7,204 bases of DNA from Planctomycetia bacterium (GCA_005773755.1 SXHE01000833.1:1-7204), one strand, 5' to 3'. Shown: positions 1 to 6,568, counted from the first letter of the stretch. Translations and numbers: made by a program. The notes: generated from the letters alone by a model not told the origin.

Positions 1-563
1 CCGTTGAGTTTCACGGTCACCTCTTTGCCCTTCACGACGATGTGGAACGTGTTCCACTGGCCCACGGGCTTGTCGGCCTTCTTCAGCGGCATCTTGGCCT
101 TGTCGCCGGCCGGGTTGTTCCACAGCCCGCCGGACCCGGAGTTCTTGTCCGCGCCGCGCGCGCCGGGCGTGTTCTCGGAGTCCCAGATTTGCACCTGCGG
201 CTGCCCACGCAGGTACAGGCCGCTGTCGCCGTTCTTCTCGATCTTCCAGTCCACCATCAGCTCGAAGTCGCCGTAGTCCTTCGCGGACTGAAGGCTGACG
301 CCACCCTTGCCGTCGCAGTGGATCACGCCGTCCTTGACCGTCCAGTGCTCCTGCGCGGTCTTGGTGCGCCCCTTGATGAAGTCGGCCTGCTTCTCTTTGG
401 GCATGGTGACCCGCTGCTTCATGTCGATGTTACCCTGCCAACCGTCGAGGTCTTTGCCGTTGAACAGGGCGGTAAAGCCCGCGGGCGGCTTGTTGTCTTC
501 GGCGCGGGCACTGGGGACGAGGAGTGCGGTCGCGAGCGCGACCGCGGCGAGGCGGGCTTTCAT
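1..563 (-). CDS. Exported DUF1080 / 3-keto-disaccharide hydrolase family protein, partial (C-terminus beyond left edge)
   Basis: The first 187 residues are visible; the frame is still open at base 1. Residues 1-21 form a Sec signal peptide (basic MKAR, a hydrophobic Ala/Leu/Val core, and an ARA cleavage site before ED). The DUF1080 concanavalin-like domain (PF06439) starts at about residue 29 with GFTALFNGKDLDGW, then HWTVKDGVIHCDGKGG (73-88), YGDFELMVDWKI (97-108), GDSGLYLRG (112-120), QVQIWD (123-128), GGLWNN (145-150) and WNTFHIVVKGKEVTV (170-184). This order is typical of the family, whose members are usually about 200-260 residues, so little is missing. Some DUF1080 proteins hydrolyse 3-keto-glycosides, but most planctomycete paralogues are uncharacterised, so the substrate is unknown. 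The start at 563 is supported by GGAG at 571-574 with a 7-base spacer. It lies 87 bases downstream of the di-haem gene on the same strand and could be cotranscribed with it. Confidence 0.93.
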   Translation of the reverse strand, partial: MKARLAAVALATALLVPSARAEDNKPPAGFTALFNGKDLDGWQGNIDMKQRVTMPKEKQADFIKGRTKTAQEHWTVKDGVIHCDGKGGVSLQSAKDYGDFELMVDWKIEKNGDSGLYLRGQPQVQIWDSENTPGARGADKNSGSGGLWNNPAGDKAKMPLKKADKPVGQWNTFHIVVKGKEVTVKLN

Positions 564-570
564 TGTGCGG

Positions 571-574
571 CTCC
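571..574 (-). promoter_or_regulatory. Ribosome binding site of the DUF1080 gene
   Basis: On the minus strand GGAG lies 7 bases before the ATG at 563. It fixes the start at the signal peptide methionine. Confidence 0.6.
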
Positions 575-617
575 GGCGTGAGGGAAAGGTGGGCGGCATC
601 AGGCTACCCGCCGCGCC

Positions 618-641
618 GCGCGCGGGCAAGGGGCCGCGCGC
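618..641 (-). terminator. Possible GC hairpin after the di-haem gene
   Basis: GCGCGCGG at 618-625 is exactly complementary to CCGCGCGC at 634-641, giving an 8-bp stem with an 8-base loop starting 10 bases after the di-haem stop codon (651-653). There is no T run on the minus strand after it, so it is not a classical intrinsic terminator. It may only attenuate transcription or protect the mRNA 3' end. Runs of alternating GC are common by chance in such DNA. Confidence 0.22.
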
Positions 642-650
642 CGCCCCGCC

Positions 651-2759
651 TCACTTCTTCCCCTTCAGCTCGCCTTCGAGGAACTTCTTGAGGTCGTCGA
701 ACGCGGCCCCGTGCTTGACCCGGAAGGCGTCGTGCTCGGGCGCGTCGCGCGGCGGCATGTCGGCGCTGGTGTGGACCCGCTCGTACAGCCGCGCGAGCAC
801 CTCCTGCTTGCGCTTCGGGTCGGCCGTGCGCACCCACTCGGCCCGCGCCGCCTTGTCGAGCGGGTCGAAGGCGAGGGCCGGTATCGGGTCGAACAGCTTC
901 TGCTTCGCCCCGCGCACGTCGTGACACCGCAGGCACGCGGACGTCGGCACGATGGCGGATTCGAGTTCCTCGACGGCCTTCGGGTCGCGGCGCGGGCCGC
1001 TGGCGTAGGTCGCGCGGGCCGGGGCGAACCCGGCGTCCTGGTAGTTCGCGGTCAGCACGCCGTTCAGCCCGGCGACGAACCGGTCCTTGAAGTCGTCGCG
1101 GTCCGGGAGCGGCCCGCCGGCCAGCACGTCGGCGAACTCCGGTCCCTCGAACACCTGCTTCGCGAGCGCCGCTGCCGTCACCTTTTGTTTGGCGAGCCGC
1201 TTTGCGGTATCGGCCAGCGCGTCGGCCATGAAGTCGCGGTCGCCGGCCGTAAGCCCGATGGTGGCCGCCAGCATCGTCGGGTTCAGCATCCCGGTCGGCT
1301 TCTGCGTCACCTTCGGGACGACGTACGCGAACGCCTTCGGGTTGCTGGGCTGCGCCGCGCTCGGCACCGCCGACCGACCGGCGGCGCGCTGCGCGTCATA
1401 GGTGGTGAACAGCGCGAGCTTGGTGGTGCGCGTCGCCACGAGCTTCTCGTTGTGCCAGATGGCGGCCTGCAGTTCTTTATCGAAAGCCTCAACAACGGTC
1501 TTCGCCTGGGCGCGGGCGCGGGCACTCGCCGCGTGTGCCGCGAGCGCCTGGAGCCGTTCCTCTTTCGTCTGGTTGGGCTGCGGGCGCGGCGGCGACGGCA
1601 CTTGGCCCGTCGGCTTCGATCCGCTGTACCCGCCACCACCCGCGCCCGCGCCCGACGCGGTCACGGTCGGCACGGTGATGCCCGCGACCCCGGCCGCGGT
1701 GATGACGTTCGGCCCGGCCACCGGGAGCGGCTTCAGCGGCTTCGTGTCCCACTCGTCGGCCTTGACCGTGACCGGCGTGTAATCCAGCAACACGCCCGAA
1801 TTGGTCGCCTTGCCCAGCGCGAGCCAGTCGTTGCCGAACTTGAGGAACGAGCGGTCGTTGTCGTAGGCCCACAGGTCGACCGCGGTGCGGGTGGCAAGCG
1901 GTGCGGGGTCGATCGGGCCGCGCACGGCGATTGCACCGAGCAGGGCGACGAACGCCTTGCGCCCGCTGTCGGACCGGTTCATCAGCCGGAACTTCTCGCG
2001 GTTGATCCGGAGCACCGCGCCCGCGCGAACGGAGTCGTCCACCGAGGCGCTATCGGGCGAGACGAGCGCCATGCCGTCGATCCGGTCGCGCAAGCCGGCC
2101 GGCGCGCCCGCGGGGAGCGCGTCTACGATCTTGAGGCGCTCTGCGACGAGCGCTCGCAGGATCGGCTGGCTGGTCGTGTTCGACCACGGCGCGGCCCCCA
2201 GAATCGGCCCGCGGTTCTTGTGGCACGCGAAGCACTTGCCGCCCTCGACGAGGCTCAGCTTCGGCTCCGGCGTGCCCATGTCCTCGATCACCCCGAAGTC
2301 GAACTGGCGGCGCAGCGCGTTCCACGAGATGAACTCGACCGATGTGACCTTCGGGTCGCCGCCCTGCGGGTGCCGCTCCATGTTCGCCGCGAGGTACAGC
2401 CGGCCCATCAGGTTCGGGCGCGTCGGATCGTCGCCCGCCGGGATACCGACAGGGGCGATCACCACGCGCGGGTTCGAAATGCCCGATTCGAGGTGGACAG
2501 CGGAGAACACCACCGGCATCTGCGCGAACGTGCCGATCTTCGCGAGCGCGGCCCACAGTTCCTTGCCGGTCGCGGGCGGCTTGCCACCGTTTGCGTTCAG
2601 CAGCGCGCTGATGGTGCTGGCGGCGAGTACCGGATCGGCCTTCGGTGCGACCGGCGCGTCCTGCGCGCGGGCCGGCCGCGCGGCCTCTGGCGCGAAGCCC
2701 GCCGCGAGCGCCAGCGCGACCGTGGTTAGAACGGCGAAGGGAGTTGTCGCCCGCGTCAT
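651..2759 (-). CDS. Exported di-haem cytochrome c-like protein, family not recognised
   Basis: A 702-residue protein with a signal peptide (1-32, ending PARA before QD), so it acts outside the cytoplasmic membrane. Two CxxCH haem c sites are visible: CFACH at 176-180, followed by KNRGPI and PWSNT, and CLRCH at 609-613. MPP at 668-670 makes Met668 the likely axial ligand of the second haem. No axial Met for the first haem is obvious. A Gly/Pro-rich low-complexity linker (about 369-398) separates two halves of about 340 and 300 residues, each with one haem site; residues 399-435 are Ala/Lys/Glu-rich and probably helical. It lacks the paired architecture of planctomycete PSCyt proteins (DUF1549/DUF1553). 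An electron-transfer or peroxidase-like role is inference only. The start at 2759 is chosen because TCCTCC at 2766-2771 (GGAGGA on the minus strand) sits 6 bases upstream and the signal peptide begins here; the frame is open further upstream to 2945, but that extension has no signal peptide character. It is divergent from the propeller gene. Confidence 0.88.
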   Translation of the reverse strand: MTRATTPFAVLTTVALALAAGFAPEAARPARAQDAPVAPKADPVLAASTISALLNANGGKPPATGKELWAALAKIGTFAQMPVVFSAVHLESGISNPRVVIAPVGIPAGDDPTRPNLMGRLYLAANMERHPQGGDPKVTSVEFISWNALRRQFDFGVIEDMGTPEPKLSLVEGGKCFACHKNRGPILGAAPWSNTTSQPILRALVAERLKIVDALPAGAPAGLRDRIDGMALVSPDSASVDDSVRAGAVLRINREKFRLMNRSDSGRKAFVALLGAIAVRGPIDPAPLATRTAVDLWAYDNDRSFLKFGNDWLALGKATNSGVLLDYTPVTVKADEWDTKPLKPLPVAGPNVITAAGVAGITVPTVTASGAGAGGGGYSGSKPTGQVPSPPRPQPNQTKEERLQALAAHAASARARAQAKTVVEAFDKELQAAIWHNEKLVATRTTKLALFTTYDAQRAAGRSAVPSAAQPSNPKAFAYVVPKVTQKPTGMLNPTMLAATIGLTAGDRDFMADALADTAKRLAKQKVTAAALAKQVFEGPEFADVLAGGPLPDRDDFKDRFVAGLNGVLTANYQDAGFAPARATYASGPRRDPKAVEELESAIVPTSACLRCHDVRGAKQKLFDPIPALAFDPLDKAARAEWVRTADPKRKQEVLARLYERVHTSADMPPRDAPEHDAFRVKHGAAFDDLKKFLEGELKGKK

Positions 2760-2765
2760 GGACGG

Positions 2766-2771
2766 TCCTCC
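2766..2771 (-). promoter_or_regulatory. Strong ribosome binding site of the di-haem gene
   Basis: GGAGGA on the minus strand, 6 bases before the ATG at 2759. This is the best Shine-Dalgarno sequence in the window, and it rules out the longer reading that would begin at 2945. Confidence 0.8.
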
Positions 2772-2907
2772 GAAAAGGGCGCACCTGCAAAAGGCGAAGT
2801 GTGTGAATGAAGATACCGTAGCACGCGCGGGCCGGAAAGCGGAAATCGGGCTGCGTGCAGGCCGCGCTCCCGGTACACTGTCGCCACCTTCCCGCCGTTC
2901 TCCTTCT

Positions 2908-2911
2908 GGAG
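2908..2911 (+). promoter_or_regulatory. Ribosome binding site of the propeller gene
   Basis: GGAG 6 bases before the ATG at 2918. It favours the Tat-signal start over the in-frame start at 2855. Confidence 0.6.
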
Positions 2912-2917
2912 CCGTTG

Positions 2918-4180
2918 ATGAACCGTCGCGACTTTCTTGCCACACTCCCCGCTGTTGCCGTGGCCTCGCACCTGAGCGGCGCGGAGGCCAAGCTCAACAT
3001 CGGGCCGAACGACTGGCCGTGGTGGCGCGGGCCGACGCGCGACGGCGTCGCCCCCGCGCAGAAGATTCCCCTCGAATGGACCGCGACCAAGAACGTCGTG
3101 TGGGAAGCGCCGGTGCCGGGCCGCGGGCACGGCTCCGCTATCGTCGTGGGCGACCGCGTGTTCCTCGCCACCGCGGACGAGAAGGCCGAGTCGCAGAGCG
3201 TGCTGTGCCTCGACCGCAAGACCGGCAAGCAGCTTTGGCACAGCGAGGTTCACAAGGGGAACTTCATCAAGGCCGGGCTGAACGCGAAAGCGACACACGC
3301 CTCCGCCACGCCCGCGTGCGACGGCGAGCGGGTCTACATCAACTTCCCCAACGACGGCGCGATCCGCGCCACCGCGCTCGATCTCGACGGCAAGCGGGTG
3401 TGGCAAACGAAGGTCGCCGAGTACACACTGCACCAGGGCTACGGCTCCTCACCGACCGTGTTCGGCCCGCTGCTGCTCGTCACCGCGGACAACAAGGGCG
3501 AAGGGAAGGGGTTGGTCGCGGGCCTCGACCGCGCGACCGGCAAGATCGAGTGGACCCGCAAGCGGCCGAAGCTCCCGAACTACTGTTCGCCCATCGTTGT
3601 CTCAGTTGGGGGGAAGAACCACCTGATCCTGACCGGCTGCAACCTGGTGACCAGCCTCGACCCGCTGACCGGGAAGGAGAACTGGGAGCTGAAAGGCGCG
3701 ACCGAGGAGTGCGTCACCTCGACCGTGACCGACGGCAAGCACGTCTTCACCAGCGGCGGCTACCCGCGGAACCACGTCGCGGCGGTGAAGCTCGACGGCA
3801 CCGGCATCGCGTGGGACATCAAGACCCGCGTCTACGTCCCGTCGATGCTGATCCGCGACGGGTTCCTGTACGCGGTCACGGACGACGGTATCGCGATCTG
3901 CTGGAAGAGCGACACCGGCGCGGAGCAGTGGAACGCCCGGCTGGGCGGCACCTTCACCGCGTCCCCGGTGCTGGTGGGCGACACGATCCTGGCGACCAAC
4001 GAGACCGGCAAGACGTTCGTGTTCAAGGCGAACCCGAAGGAGTACGAGGCGCTGGCCGAGAACCAGTTGGGGAACGAGGTGTTCGCCACGCCGACCGTCT
4101 GCGGCGGGCGCGTCTACCTGCGCGTCGCCCTGCGCGACAAAGGCGCGCGAGCGGAGAAGCTGTTCTGTGTGGGCACCTGA
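2918..4180 (+). CDS. Tat-exported PQQ-type beta-propeller repeat protein (BamB-like)
   Basis: A 420-residue protein. Residues 1-24 form a twin-arginine signal (NRRDFL at 2-7, a hydrophobic stretch, and an AEA cleavage site before KLN). The mature part opens with DWPWWRGPTRDGV (32-44), the usual entry motif of planctomycete PQQ-like propellers. Blade repeats of the type LD..TGK..W recur: CLDRKTGKQLW (97-107), ALDLDGKRVW (153-162), GLDRATGKIEW (202-212), SLDPLTGKENW (246-256), KLDGTGIAW (291-299), CWKSDTGAEQW (328-338) and ATNETGKTFVFK (359-370), so about seven or eight blades. It is shorter than true quinoprotein alcohol dehydrogenases (about 600 residues) and has no adjacent cysteine pair, so PQQ binding is doubtful; a scaffold, binding or sugar-related role is equally possible. 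The start is chosen by the RBS at 2908-2911 and by the Tat signal. Its 3' end lies 58 bases before the chosen DUF1501 start. Confidence 0.9.
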   Translation: MNRRDFLATLPAVAVASHLSGAEAKLNIGPNDWPWWRGPTRDGVAPAQKIPLEWTATKNVVWEAPVPGRGHGSAIVVGDRVFLATADEKAESQSVLCLDRKTGKQLWHSEVHKGNFIKAGLNAKATHASATPACDGERVYINFPNDGAIRATALDLDGKRVWQTKVAEYTLHQGYGSSPTVFGPLLLVTADNKGEGKGLVAGLDRATGKIEWTRKRPKLPNYCSPIVVSVGGKNHLILTGCNLVTSLDPLTGKENWELKGATEECVTSTVTDGKHVFTSGGYPRNHVAAVKLDGTGIAWDIKTRVYVPSMLIRDGFLYAVTDDGIAICWKSDTGAEQWNARLGGTFTASPVLVGDTILATNETGKTFVFKANPKEYEALAENQLGNEVFATPTVCGGRVYLRVALRDKGARAEKLFCVGT

Positions 4181-4216
4181 GCCGCACCGAGCTGTTTCGC
4201 GCACGAATCGCGCTGG

Positions 4217-4237
4217 CCCGCGCCGCCCCGGCGCGGG
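4217..4237 (+). promoter_or_regulatory. Perfect 8-bp GC hairpin abutting the DUF1501 start
   Basis: CCCGCGCC at 4217-4224 and GGCGCGGG at 4230-4237 are perfectly complementary, with a 5-base loop GCCCC. The stem ends one base before the ATG at 4239. No T run follows, so it is unlikely to be a strong intrinsic terminator. As RNA it would cover the place where a ribosome binding site should be, so it may lower translation from 4239 or mean that translation begins elsewhere. Confidence 0.45.
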
Positions 4238-4238
4238 T

Positions 4239-5651
4239 ATGATGGCTGTCACTGCACTCCCCTCCCCCACCGCGAGCCTGCCCGTGCTCTCCTTTCGTGG
4301 TCCGTCGCGTCGCGAAGCTCTCCGCGTTGGCGGGCTTGGGTTCACCGGCCTCGCGCTCAACGGGCTGTTCCGGTCGCGCGCGACGGCCGCGCCCGTGCCC
4401 GCGAGGGGCACGTTCGGCCGCGCGAAGGCCTGCATCGTCGTGTTCAACTACGGCGGGCCGAGCCACCTCGACCTGTGGGACATGAAGCCCGACGCGCCGG
4501 TCGAGGTGCGCGGCGAGTTCAAGCCGATCAACACGAACGTGCCCGGCACACAGATCGGCGAGCGCCTGCCGCGACTCGCGGCACTGGCCGACAAGTACGC
4601 GATCGTGCGCTCGGTGACGCACAACGACAACGACCACGCCATCGGCGCGTACCTCGCGCTCACGGGCTACTCGCACCCGAAGCACGAGACTCTGGGCATC
4701 GAGCCGCCCGCGACCCCACAAGACATGCCCGCGATGGGGTCCGTCGTCGCGAAACTGCGCCCCGCGGCGAAACCGGTGTTCCCCTACGTCGCGCTCGGCG
4801 ACCTGCGGCACTTCGGCAACAACGACAGCCTCGGCGCGACCGCCGGGTGCCTCGGTTCGAGCTACGAACCGTACACGCTGCCCTTCGAGACGCGCACAAA
4901 TCAGGTCGTCGATACGCGCACGGTCACGGCGGTGATGACGGACACGAAGGGCACCGACCTGAGCGGTCGGCGCACGCTCCTCGACCAGATGAACCGCGCC
5001 GCGCCCGGCTTGCAAGCGGCGGCCGGGGCCGGCGCGCTCGACGACGCTTCGCGCCGCGCCTACGAACTGCTCTCGACCAGCGCGACCCGCGAGGCGTTCG
5101 ACCTGAGCCGCGAGCCGCGCAAGGTGCGCGACGCTTACGGGAACGACCCGTTCGCGCGGAACTGCCTGCTCGCGCGGCGGCTGGTCGAAGCCGGCGTGCC
5201 GCTCACCACGCTGTACTCGACCGGCAACCGCGACTGGGACACCCACGGCCGCAACTTCTTCCACCTGAAGAACACGCTCGCGCCGCAGATGGACCGCGGG
5301 TTCGCCGCGCTGCTCGCGGACCTCGACGCCCGCGGACGGCTCGACGACACGCTGGTGGTGTGGATGGGCGACATGGGCCGGACGCCGAAGATCAACCGCG
5401 ACGCGGTCCGCGATCACTGGTCGTTCTGCTACTCGGTCGTACTGGCCGGGGCGGGGGTGAAGGGCGGTATCGTGTACGGCTCGTCGGACCGCCTCGCGGC
5501 GTACCCTTCGACGAACCCCGTCAGCCCCGCGGACCTGGCCGCGACGATCTATCACCTGCTCGGCATCGACCCGCGCGGCGAGATCGTCGATCAGCAGGCG
5601 CGGCCGATGGTGGTCAGCAAGGGCGACGTGGTGAAGGGCGTGCTGGCGTAG
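4239..5651 (+). CDS. Tat-exported DUF1501 family protein (alkaline phosphatase/sulfatase-like fold)
   Basis: A 470-residue protein of the DUF1501 family (PF07394). A Tat signal is at SRREALRVGG (23-32), followed by a hydrophobic segment to about residue 42. Family motifs are GGPSHLDLWD (72-81), the His-rich HNDNDHAIGAYLALTGY (128-144), WDTHG (333-337), MGDMGRTPKIN (376-386), RDHW (391-394) and HLLGIDP (439-445). The Asp/His residues resemble the metal-binding set of the alkaline phosphatase superfamily, but no DUF1501 activity is known to me. The family usually reads GEFGRTP where this protein has GDMGRTP. DUF1501 genes normally pair with DUF1549/DUF1553 cytochrome genes in planctomycetes; here the upstream neighbour is a PQQ-type propeller. 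The start is uncertain: ATG 4239 or 4242 has no good RBS and lies against a hairpin, while GTG 4167 has GGAGAAG 7 bases upstream and would add 24 residues before the Tat region. Confidence 0.92.
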   Translation: MMAVTALPSPTASLPVLSFRGPSRREALRVGGLGFTGLALNGLFRSRATAAPVPARGTFGRAKACIVVFNYGGPSHLDLWDMKPDAPVEVRGEFKPINTNVPGTQIGERLPRLAALADKYAIVRSVTHNDNDHAIGAYLALTGYSHPKHETLGIEPPATPQDMPAMGSVVAKLRPAAKPVFPYVALGDLRHFGNNDSLGATAGCLGSSYEPYTLPFETRTNQVVDTRTVTAVMTDTKGTDLSGRRTLLDQMNRAAPGLQAAAGAGALDDASRRAYELLSTSATREAFDLSREPRKVRDAYGNDPFARNCLLARRLVEAGVPLTTLYSTGNRDWDTHGRNFFHLKNTLAPQMDRGFAALLADLDARGRLDDTLVVWMGDMGRTPKINRDAVRDHWSFCYSVVLAGAGVKGGIVYGSSDRLAAYPSTNPVSPADLAATIYHLLGIDPRGEIVDQQARPMVVSKGDVVKGVLA

Positions 5652-5708
5652 CGTGCGGAATCGTGCGTGGTTTTTCGCACTGGCCCTTGCGACCGGTTCT
5701 TCGCACGC
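5651..5708. repeat. Cluster of four GTGCG/CGCAC half-sites upstream of the sdh operon
   Basis: GTGCG occurs at 5653-5657 and 5663-5667, and its complement CGCAC at 5676-5680 and 5702-5706. The outermost copies extend to a 7-bp inverted repeat, GCGTGCG (5651-5657) and CGCACGC (5702-5708); both inverted copies read TTCGCAC. The last copy lies between the -35 and -10 of the predicted promoter. This pattern could be an operator for a dimeric regulator, or coincidence in GC-rich DNA. Confidence 0.35.
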
Positions 5709-5715
5709 TTATTAT
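5687..5715 (+). promoter_or_regulatory. Sigma70-like promoter of the sdh operon
   Basis: TTGCGA (5687-5692, 4 of 6 matches to TTGACA) and TATTAT (5710-5715, 5 of 6 matches to TATAAT) are separated by exactly 17 bases. The -10 lies in one of the few AT-rich patches in the window. Transcription would start near 5722, leaving a leader of about 34 bases before the ATG at 5756. It suggests that the complex II operon is transcribed independently of the DUF1501 gene. Confidence 0.55.
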
Positions 5716-5755
5716 CGTCGCTTTCACTCCGAGCCGGTTCCAACCTGAGCGTTGC

Positions 5756-6568
5756 ATGGCGGGCACTCCTCTCCCGGTCCTTCCACCACCGGCCCCTCGT
5801 TCGTTCGGTCAGACCTCGCGCCGCGACAAGTGGTGGCTCCAGCCGCTGCTGGTGTTCGTCGGGCTAGGCTCGTTCCTGGTGTACGCGAACTGGGCCGCGC
5901 TCCAGGGCGTCCACTACACCCACGGCCCGTACCTGTCGCCGTTCTACTCGCCGGAAATCTTCGGCAACTCGCCGCACTCGTGGTTCGGCCCGCAGCCGAG
6001 TTGGTGGCCCGCGTGGCTGCCGTTCTCGCCGGCGCTGTTCATCCTGTGGGCACCCGCCGGGTTCCGGCTGACGTGCTACTACTACCGCGGCGCGTACTAC
6101 AAGGCGTTCTGGGCCGACCCGCCCAACTGCGCCGTCGGTGAACCGCGCAAGGGCTACATCGGCGAGAGCAACTGGCCGCTGCGGATCATGAACATCCACC
6201 GCTACTTCCTGTACGTGGCGCTCCTGTTCATCCTCATGCTGGCCTACGACGCGGTCCAGGCGTTTTGGTTCAAGGACGAGACCGGCAAGGGCGGCTTCGG
6301 CATCGGTGTCGGCTCGCTGGTGCTCACGCTGAACGTGATCCTGCTGAGCGGCTACACGCTCGGCTGTCACTCGCTGCGGCACCTCGTCGGCGGCATCAAG
6401 GACTGCATGTCCGAGTCGCCGACGTGCCAGAAGATGTACAAGGGGTGCAGCGCGCTGAACAAGCGGCACATGATGTGGGCGTGGATCAGCTTGGTGGGCG
6501 TGATGTTTGCCGACGTCTACGTGCGCCTCTGCTCGATGGGCATCTGGAAGGACATCCGCATCCTGTGA
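5756..6568 (+). CDS. sdhC: Succinate dehydrogenase membrane subunit, single-subunit Sdh1-type (type F) SdhC
   Basis: A 270-residue integral membrane protein, the quinone-reducing anchor of respiratory complex II, encoded directly before the flavoprotein gene. Five hydrophobic segments are visible at about 27-46, 84-106, 148-170, 183-204 and 238-258. Motifs that I recall from actinobacterial Sdh1 anchors are FRLTCYYYRGAYYKAFW (103-119), DPPNCAV (121-127), IHRYF (147-151), GCHSLRHLVGG (203-213), NKRHMMWAWISL (235-246) and DVYVRL (253-258). It is about twice the length of ordinary SdhC or SdhD and seems to replace both, as in mycobacterial Sdh1, where a single SdhC carries a membrane-embedded Rieske-type [2Fe-2S] cluster instead of haem b. 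Possible cluster ligands are among Cys107, Cys125, His148, Cys204, His205 and His209; which ones is not decided here. Only a weak Shine-Dalgarno (TGAG, 5746-5749) precedes the start. The spacing to sdhA is 72 bases. Confidence 0.87.
   Translation: MAGTPLPVLPPPAPRSFGQTSRRDKWWLQPLLVFVGLGSFLVYANWAALQGVHYTHGPYLSPFYSPEIFGNSPHSWFGPQPSWWPAWLPFSPALFILWAPAGFRLTCYYYRGAYYKAFWADPPNCAVGEPRKGYIGESNWPLRIMNIHRYFLYVALLFILMLAYDAVQAFWFKDETGKGGFGIGVGSLVLTLNVILLSGYTLGCHSLRHLVGGIKDCMSESPTCQKMYKGCSALNKRHMMWAWISLVGVMFADVYVRLCSMGIWKDIRIL

Larger units (their letters stand above)
2760..2917. promoter_or_regulatory. Divergent intergenic region with weak promoter candidates
   Basis: These 158 bases separate the divergent start codons of the di-haem gene (minus) and the propeller gene (plus), so both promoters should lie here. 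For the minus strand the best candidate is TATCTT (complement of 2810-2815) with TTTCCG (complement of 2833-2838) 17 bases upstream; the -10 matches 4 of 6 consensus positions and the -35 only 3 of 6. For the plus strand TACACT at 2874-2879 could be a -10, but no good -35 is seen. The stretch 2800-2820 is noticeably less GC-rich than its surroundings. No clear operator palindrome was found. Confidence 0.35.

Noticed and set aside
711..2729. Long plus-strand open frame opposite the di-haem gene
   Set aside because: The translation is Arg/Val/Gly-rich with no recognisable domain, as expected for the antisense of a GC-rich gene. The minus-strand product has a signal peptide and two haem motifs.
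2760..2945. N-terminal extension of the di-haem protein by 62 residues
   Set aside because: It has no ribosome binding site or signal peptide, while an excellent GGAGGA site and signal peptide begin at 2759. The extension also runs across the start of the divergent propeller gene.
1885..4242. Plus-strand 785-residue open frame spanning the divergent genes
   Set aside because: It crosses from antisense of the di-haem gene into an out-of-frame reading of the propeller gene, with Arg/Ala-rich composition and no domain.
4023..5555. Minus-strand 510-residue open frame opposite DUF1501
   Set aside because: Shadow frame with low-complexity Arg/Val/Ala composition and no motif; the plus strand carries clear DUF1501 motifs.
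5652..5675. Intrinsic terminator after DUF1501 (TTTTT at 5671-5675)
   Set aside because: The sequence before the T run contains direct repeats of CGTGCG, not an inverted repeat, so no stem forms immediately before it.
4475..5755. Upstream extension of the sdhC frame through the DUF1501 gene
   Set aside because: The frame is open by base composition only; the translation is Arg-rich and is an out-of-frame reading of DUF1501. The membrane protein begins at 5756.
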